Shown here one piece after another: positions 1 through 3,400 of a DNA stretch of 5,774 bases. The DNA is taken from positions 1 through 5,774 of the forward strand of contig JAUNWC010000114.1 in NCBI GenBank assembly GCA_030540495.1. Reading direction: 5' to 3'. Below the pieces are notes generated by a model. The model was not told the origin of the DNA and searched no databases. It was given only the letters and a program-made list of their open reading frames with translations. This DNA is from Bacteroidota bacterium (GTDB lineage: Bacteria > Bacteroidota > Bacteroidia > Bacteroidales > P3). Positions within the stretch are counted from its first letter, which is position 1. Every line of letters starts with the position of its first letter. The translations under genes and the position numbers were made by a program.

Positions 1-3
1 ATT

Positions 4-30
4 AAAAAAAAATCGTTTTTTTTGTTTTTT
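4..30. other. A9-TCG-T8-G-T6 homopolymer tract
   Basis: A run of nine A (4-12), TCG, then eight T (16-23), G and six T (25-30). It can form an A/T-only hairpin followed by U residues, so it might act as a weak terminator for a gene left of the window or as the AT-rich flank of the repeat array. It lacks a GC stem, so it is listed for its composition only. Confidence 0.4.
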
Positions 31-32
31 GG

Positions 33-88
33 TAGGTTGGGATAGGTTATTATAGGTTGTTTTAGGTTAGCATAGGTTAAGATAGGAG
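33..88 (+). repeat. Left array: six TAGGTT-type hexamers at exact 10-bp spacing
   Basis: TAGGTT occurs at 33-38, 43-48, 53-58, 63-68 and 73-78, and the variant TAGGAG at 83-88. The period is exactly 10 bp and the four-base spacers vary. This is read directly from the sequence. The period is close to one helical turn, so every copy would face the same side of the DNA. The array is the 5' arm of an inverted structure whose partner is at 157-202. Confidence 0.9.
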
Positions 89-158
89 ACGCATAAGCGT
101 ATGACAAAATATAGTGGCTTTGCCCTTATAGGTCAGCCTCAGGCTGTGGCTTTGCCCT
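89..158 (+). repeat. Central loop of the inverted structure with small hairpins and a 13-bp direct repeat
   Basis: Between the two arms lie: ACGC-ATAA-GCGT at 89-100 (4-bp stem, 4-base loop); the 13-bp direct repeat GTGGCTTTGCCCT at 114-126 and 146-158, each copy holding a GGC-TTT-GCC mini-hairpin; and the near-perfect palindrome CAGCCT-C-AGGCTG at 134-146. In addition, CCTTATAGGT at 124-133 is the exact reverse complement of ACCTATAAGG at 198-207, giving an alternative pairing with the right arm. No open reading frame of note occurs here. Confidence 0.8.
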
Positions 159-202
159 CCTATGCTAACTTATGCTAACCTATCCCAACTTATTATAACC
201 TA
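157..202 (-). repeat. Right array: five inverted hexamers (AACCTA/AACTTA/CTCCTA) at exact 10-bp spacing
   Basis: CTCCTA at 157-162, AACTTA at 167-172, AACCTA at 177-182, AACTTA at 187-192 and AACCTA at 197-202 are reverse complements, or single-transition variants, of the left-array hexamers. Aligning 43-88 with 157-202 antiparallel gives 38 Watson-Crick pairs of 46 plus two G-U pairs at the AACTTA copies if read as plus-strand RNA. The innermost units TAGGAG and CTCCTA are exact complements although both depart from the consensus. Confidence 0.88.
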
Positions 203-206
203 TAAG

Positions 207-220
207 GAGGCTTTAGCCTC
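207..220. repeat. Small hairpin GAGGCT-TT-AGCCTC between the second and third arrays
   Basis: GAGGCT at 207-212 and AGCCTC at 215-220 are perfect inverted copies with a 2-base centre (or a 5-bp stem with a TTTA loop). The AGCCTC half also occurs at 135-140 in the central palindrome. No T-run follows, so it does not look like an intrinsic terminator. Confidence 0.75.
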
Positions 221-221
221 A

Positions 222-247
222 AACCTATGCTAACTCGTTATAACTTA
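222..247 (-). repeat. Third short array: AACCTA, AACTCG, AACTTA at 10-bp spacing
   Basis: Hexamers at 222-227, 232-237 and 242-247 keep the 10-bp period and the orientation of the right array. They are shifted out of register by 5 bp because a 19-bp segment holding a hairpin (203-221) separates the two blocks. The middle copy is degenerate. This block could be the continuation of the right arm interrupted by an insertion. Confidence 0.7.
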
Positions 248-341
248 TCTCTATTCTAAAATATTATTTTTTTATAACTACAAGAAAATAAATTATTTAC
301 TCTCTAAAATATAAAATATTTTATTATTTTATTCGTATTTT
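248..341. other. AT-rich intergenic segment without a gene
   Basis: This stretch is almost entirely A and T. The one clear structure is the 12-bp palindrome TAAAATATTTTA at 312-323, flanked by further TAAAAT/ATTTTA copies that would extend it imperfectly. It probably acts as an easily melted or curved region upstream of the promoter. No RNA gene or coding frame is seen. Confidence 0.5.
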
Positions 342-372
342 TTTGCAAGAAATAAAAAAATACATAATTTTG
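342..372 (+). promoter_or_regulatory. Bacteroidota-type promoter (-33 TTTG, -7 TAATTTTG) for the repeat protein
   Basis: TTTG at 342-345 and TAATTTTG at 365-372 match the Bacteroides primary-sigma consensus TTTG / TAnnTTTG, with 19 bp between them. The -7 element matches at every fixed position. Transcription would start near 377-380 and give a leader of about 60 nt before ATG 440. The surrounding sequence is very AT-rich, so partial matches are expected by chance. The full -7 match with correct spacing, immediately upstream of the only gene, makes this one credible. Confidence 0.7.
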
Positions 373-439
373 CCCGCATAATAAGTTGTTGTGTAATTAA
401 AGTTAATTTTTATTTATAAACCTTCAATTTTTTAACATC

Positions 440-499
440 ATGAAAAAAGTTCTATCTTTTTTGCTAATGGCAATTCTTTTGGCTATTAGCGGGAAGGCA
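440..499 (+). other. Sec signal peptide (residues 1-20) of the repeat protein
   Basis: Two lysines after Met1 are followed by a hydrophobic run (residues 4-16, VLSFLLMAILLAI) and a polar SGKA cleavage region. Predicted cleavage is between Ala20 and Gln21, with Gly18 at -3 and Ala20 at -1. A mature N-terminal Gln is common in exported Bacteroidota proteins. No Cys follows the hydrophobic core, so this is a type I signal rather than a lipoprotein signal, in keeping with a protein released across the outer membrane rather than one lipid-anchored at its N-terminus. Confidence 0.9.
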
Positions 500-3400
500 C
501 AGAGTAATGATACTGTGCAAATTACCATAGGTATTGGGGACTATGGTTATAATAATTCAACACCTGTAAGTCTGTGGTACTCATATACAGCATCACAAAC
601 CATCTATCTTGCGAGTGAATTAAATAACACCTCAGGAAACATCACAAGCATAAGTTTCAAAAATACATCGCAAGGTACCAATAACCGAAACATCAAAGTT
701 TATTTAGCAACCACTTCTTTATCATATTTCAGTTCTCAAAATGATGCTCTACCTGAGGAGGATTTTATTTTGGTATATGATAGCGTTTGGACTATTACCG
801 GAGAACAATTCTCGCAAATAAACCTTGCTTCTCCTTTTCCTTACGATGGCACAAGCAATTTGGTAGTGGGAATAGTAGATTATACAGGTAGTTTTGCCGG
901 TAACGAATTTTATTGGCAATCCACCAATAGCAACACTGCACGCACTGTGTATAAGTGTAGTGACGAGAACACACTTGGAGTATCCGATGTAACAACTGGT
1001 GTGGTAGATTATGCTTGTCCCGATATAAAACTCAGCATATATGAAACCGATGATATTTGTACTCCTATAACCAATGTGCAAATATCCAATATTACCACCG
1101 AATCTGCTACTATATCTTGGGCAGCAAACGACAATGCTTCTTTATATTACTATCAAATAAAAGCAGACACTGCTTCTTGGGTAGACGGAGGAAACGAAAG
1201 TACTTCAGACACGACTATTAATTTTGATAACCTAACGGCAAACACTACTTATAATGTTAGAATCAAAACAGAATGTACATCAAGCACTTCCCTTTATAAA
1301 AATATAACATTTACTACGGCTTGCGACAATATATCCGAATTGCCTTGGACAACAAGTTTTGAGGACGATGAAACAGAGGCTATGCCAAGTTGTTGGACTT
1401 CTATTTACCCCGTAAATGGTTATCCTGCTGTAGGAACTATTTTATGGGGAACAACCTATTCTCGTACGGGTGCTAATCAATTAGATTTCCGTAATAGCGA
1501 CAATACAAAATCTTTTGCAGTACTGCCTATTTTTGAAACAAGTTTGGATTCCTTGCAATTATCTTTTTACACAAGAAGAGAAGGCTCAGCCTCTGGTACA
1601 TTCCAAGTTGGTTATATAACAGATATTACAGATACAAGCACCTTTGTTGCCCTTGAAACCATAACTGCAGCAGACTTAGGAGACAATGATTATCATTTAT
1701 ACGAAATACCTTTTGCAAATATAGAAGTAGAGGACGAAGTTACTCCTCGTATAGCATTTTCATATACCTCTTATAATAATTTTTGGTGGTTTGTTGATGA
1801 TATTATAGTAGAGACTTTACCAGAATGTACTCGTCCTGCTCATGTAACTTCCCTTGCGTCTTCAACCTCTGCAAACATAAATTGGACTTCAACAGGAGAG
1901 GATTTTGTGGTTTATTATAGAGAGAGTTCTTCTACCGATGAGGATGATTGGCAAACAAGTACAACTTTCTCCTCCACAGGTATTGATTCTTTTAGCACAA
2001 CTCTAAGCAATCTTACTCCTAACACCAAATATAATTATTATGTAGTTGCTATTTGCACAGATAGTATTTATAGTGAAACAAAGAGTTTTAAAACCCCTTG
2101 TACTCCTTATACCACAGTGCCTCAAAGTTGGGATTTCGAAACCTACGACACAGAAACAGGCATACCTTCTTGCTGGTCAAAAACAGTAGCGGGAGCCCAA
2201 GAAGGTGCTTATACTACTATGGGGCAATGGGTAAGTGGCAGTAGTAGTTTGTGCTTATATGGAACAACAAATGTTACCGTCCTTCCGGGTATAGATACCA
2301 ATGAATTGTCGTTAAACGACCTACAAATTAGATTTAAAGGAAAAGGCTCAGATTATTTTACTCAAACTCCTGTGCAAGTGGGAGTTGTAACCGACCCTAC
2401 AGACCCTAATACATTCCAAAGTATTACTACCATCAATTTATCTCCATATGCTTTTGAAGAAAAAACTGCTATGTTTTCTTCTTACGAAGGCAATGGAATT
2501 TATATTGCTCTAAAACTTAGTGGCTCTTCAAGTTATATATCTGCATATATAGATGATTTGTATATAGAAGATGTGCCTACTTGTCCTGCCGTACAAAATG
2601 TTGCTGTTAGCAATCTAACCTCCGATAGTGCTACTATTAGTTGGACAGGTGTTTCTAATGCATATAGAGTACGATACAAGCAAACACTCTCAACAGAATA
2701 TACAGATAGTCTTGTAACCACTGAGTCAAGTGTTGTTTTATCTAATCTAAGTGCAAACACAGAATACTTTGTAGAAGTTGCTCCAGATTGTGATGAAACA
2801 ACAGATTCCTTGTACAATGGTATTACTTTTACCACTGTTTGTGCTACTGTAAATGTACCATACCTTATGGATTTTGAAACAGAATCTTTACTTAACTGCT
2901 GGACAATAGCCTCTCAAAGTTCATTTTATATGTGGAGTACTACTTATTATCCAAAACTTAACTCTTATAATGCTTATGCACACAATGGCTCTAAAAGTTG
3001 GACATTTGGAGGAGACAACACAGCGCCTATGATTATTGCCGCACCTAAGGTAAATTTAAATATAGAGCAAACTCGTTTGAAATTCTATGTTAGGAAAGCC
3101 GCTCTTACCAACTACTCCTATGCTTATCAATTTGGTAATATAGAAGTTGGTGTTATGACTGACCCTAATGATACAAGCACATTTGTCTCTCTTTATTCTG
3201 TAATGGACAGTAGCATAACAGAAACATATTCTTTAAAGACCATAGATTTCAATCAATTCACAAACTACACAGGAAGTTCTTATTATATTGCTATAAGATA
3301 TTTAGGCACCGGTACCACATGGGGTTACAATAGCGGAGAATACTATATAGATGAGATTGCAATAGATAATATTCCTTCTTGCGAGGAGCCTACCAATGTA

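Noticed and set aside
4..30. Intrinsic terminator for an upstream gene
   Set aside because: The stem would be A-T only and no upstream gene is visible; kept only as a low-confidence compositional feature.
207..240. Intrinsic terminator at the GAGGCT/AGCCTC hairpin
   Set aside because: No run of T follows the stem on the plus strand and no run of A precedes it for the minus strand, so the terminator signature is missing.
33..247. CRISPR array
   Set aside because: The repeats are 6 bp with 4-bp spacers, and one block is inverted relative to the other. CRISPR repeats and spacers are each over 20 bp and run in one direction, and no cas gene is present.
377..439. Riboswitch or structured leader before the start codon
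   Set aside because: The leader is short (about 60 nt) and AT-rich with no stable stem or known aptamer motif.
749..1081. Minus-strand open frame of about 110 codons (and an overlapping shorter frame at 795-995)
   Set aside because: It lies wholly inside the N-terminal domain of the large plus-strand gene, has no recognisable domain, and its translation is the low-complexity product expected from an antisense frame.
2533..2835. Minus-strand open frame of about 100 codons
   Set aside because: It is antisense to the end of module 2 and the FN3 of module 3, which are clearly coding on the plus strand; no promoter or family match is seen.
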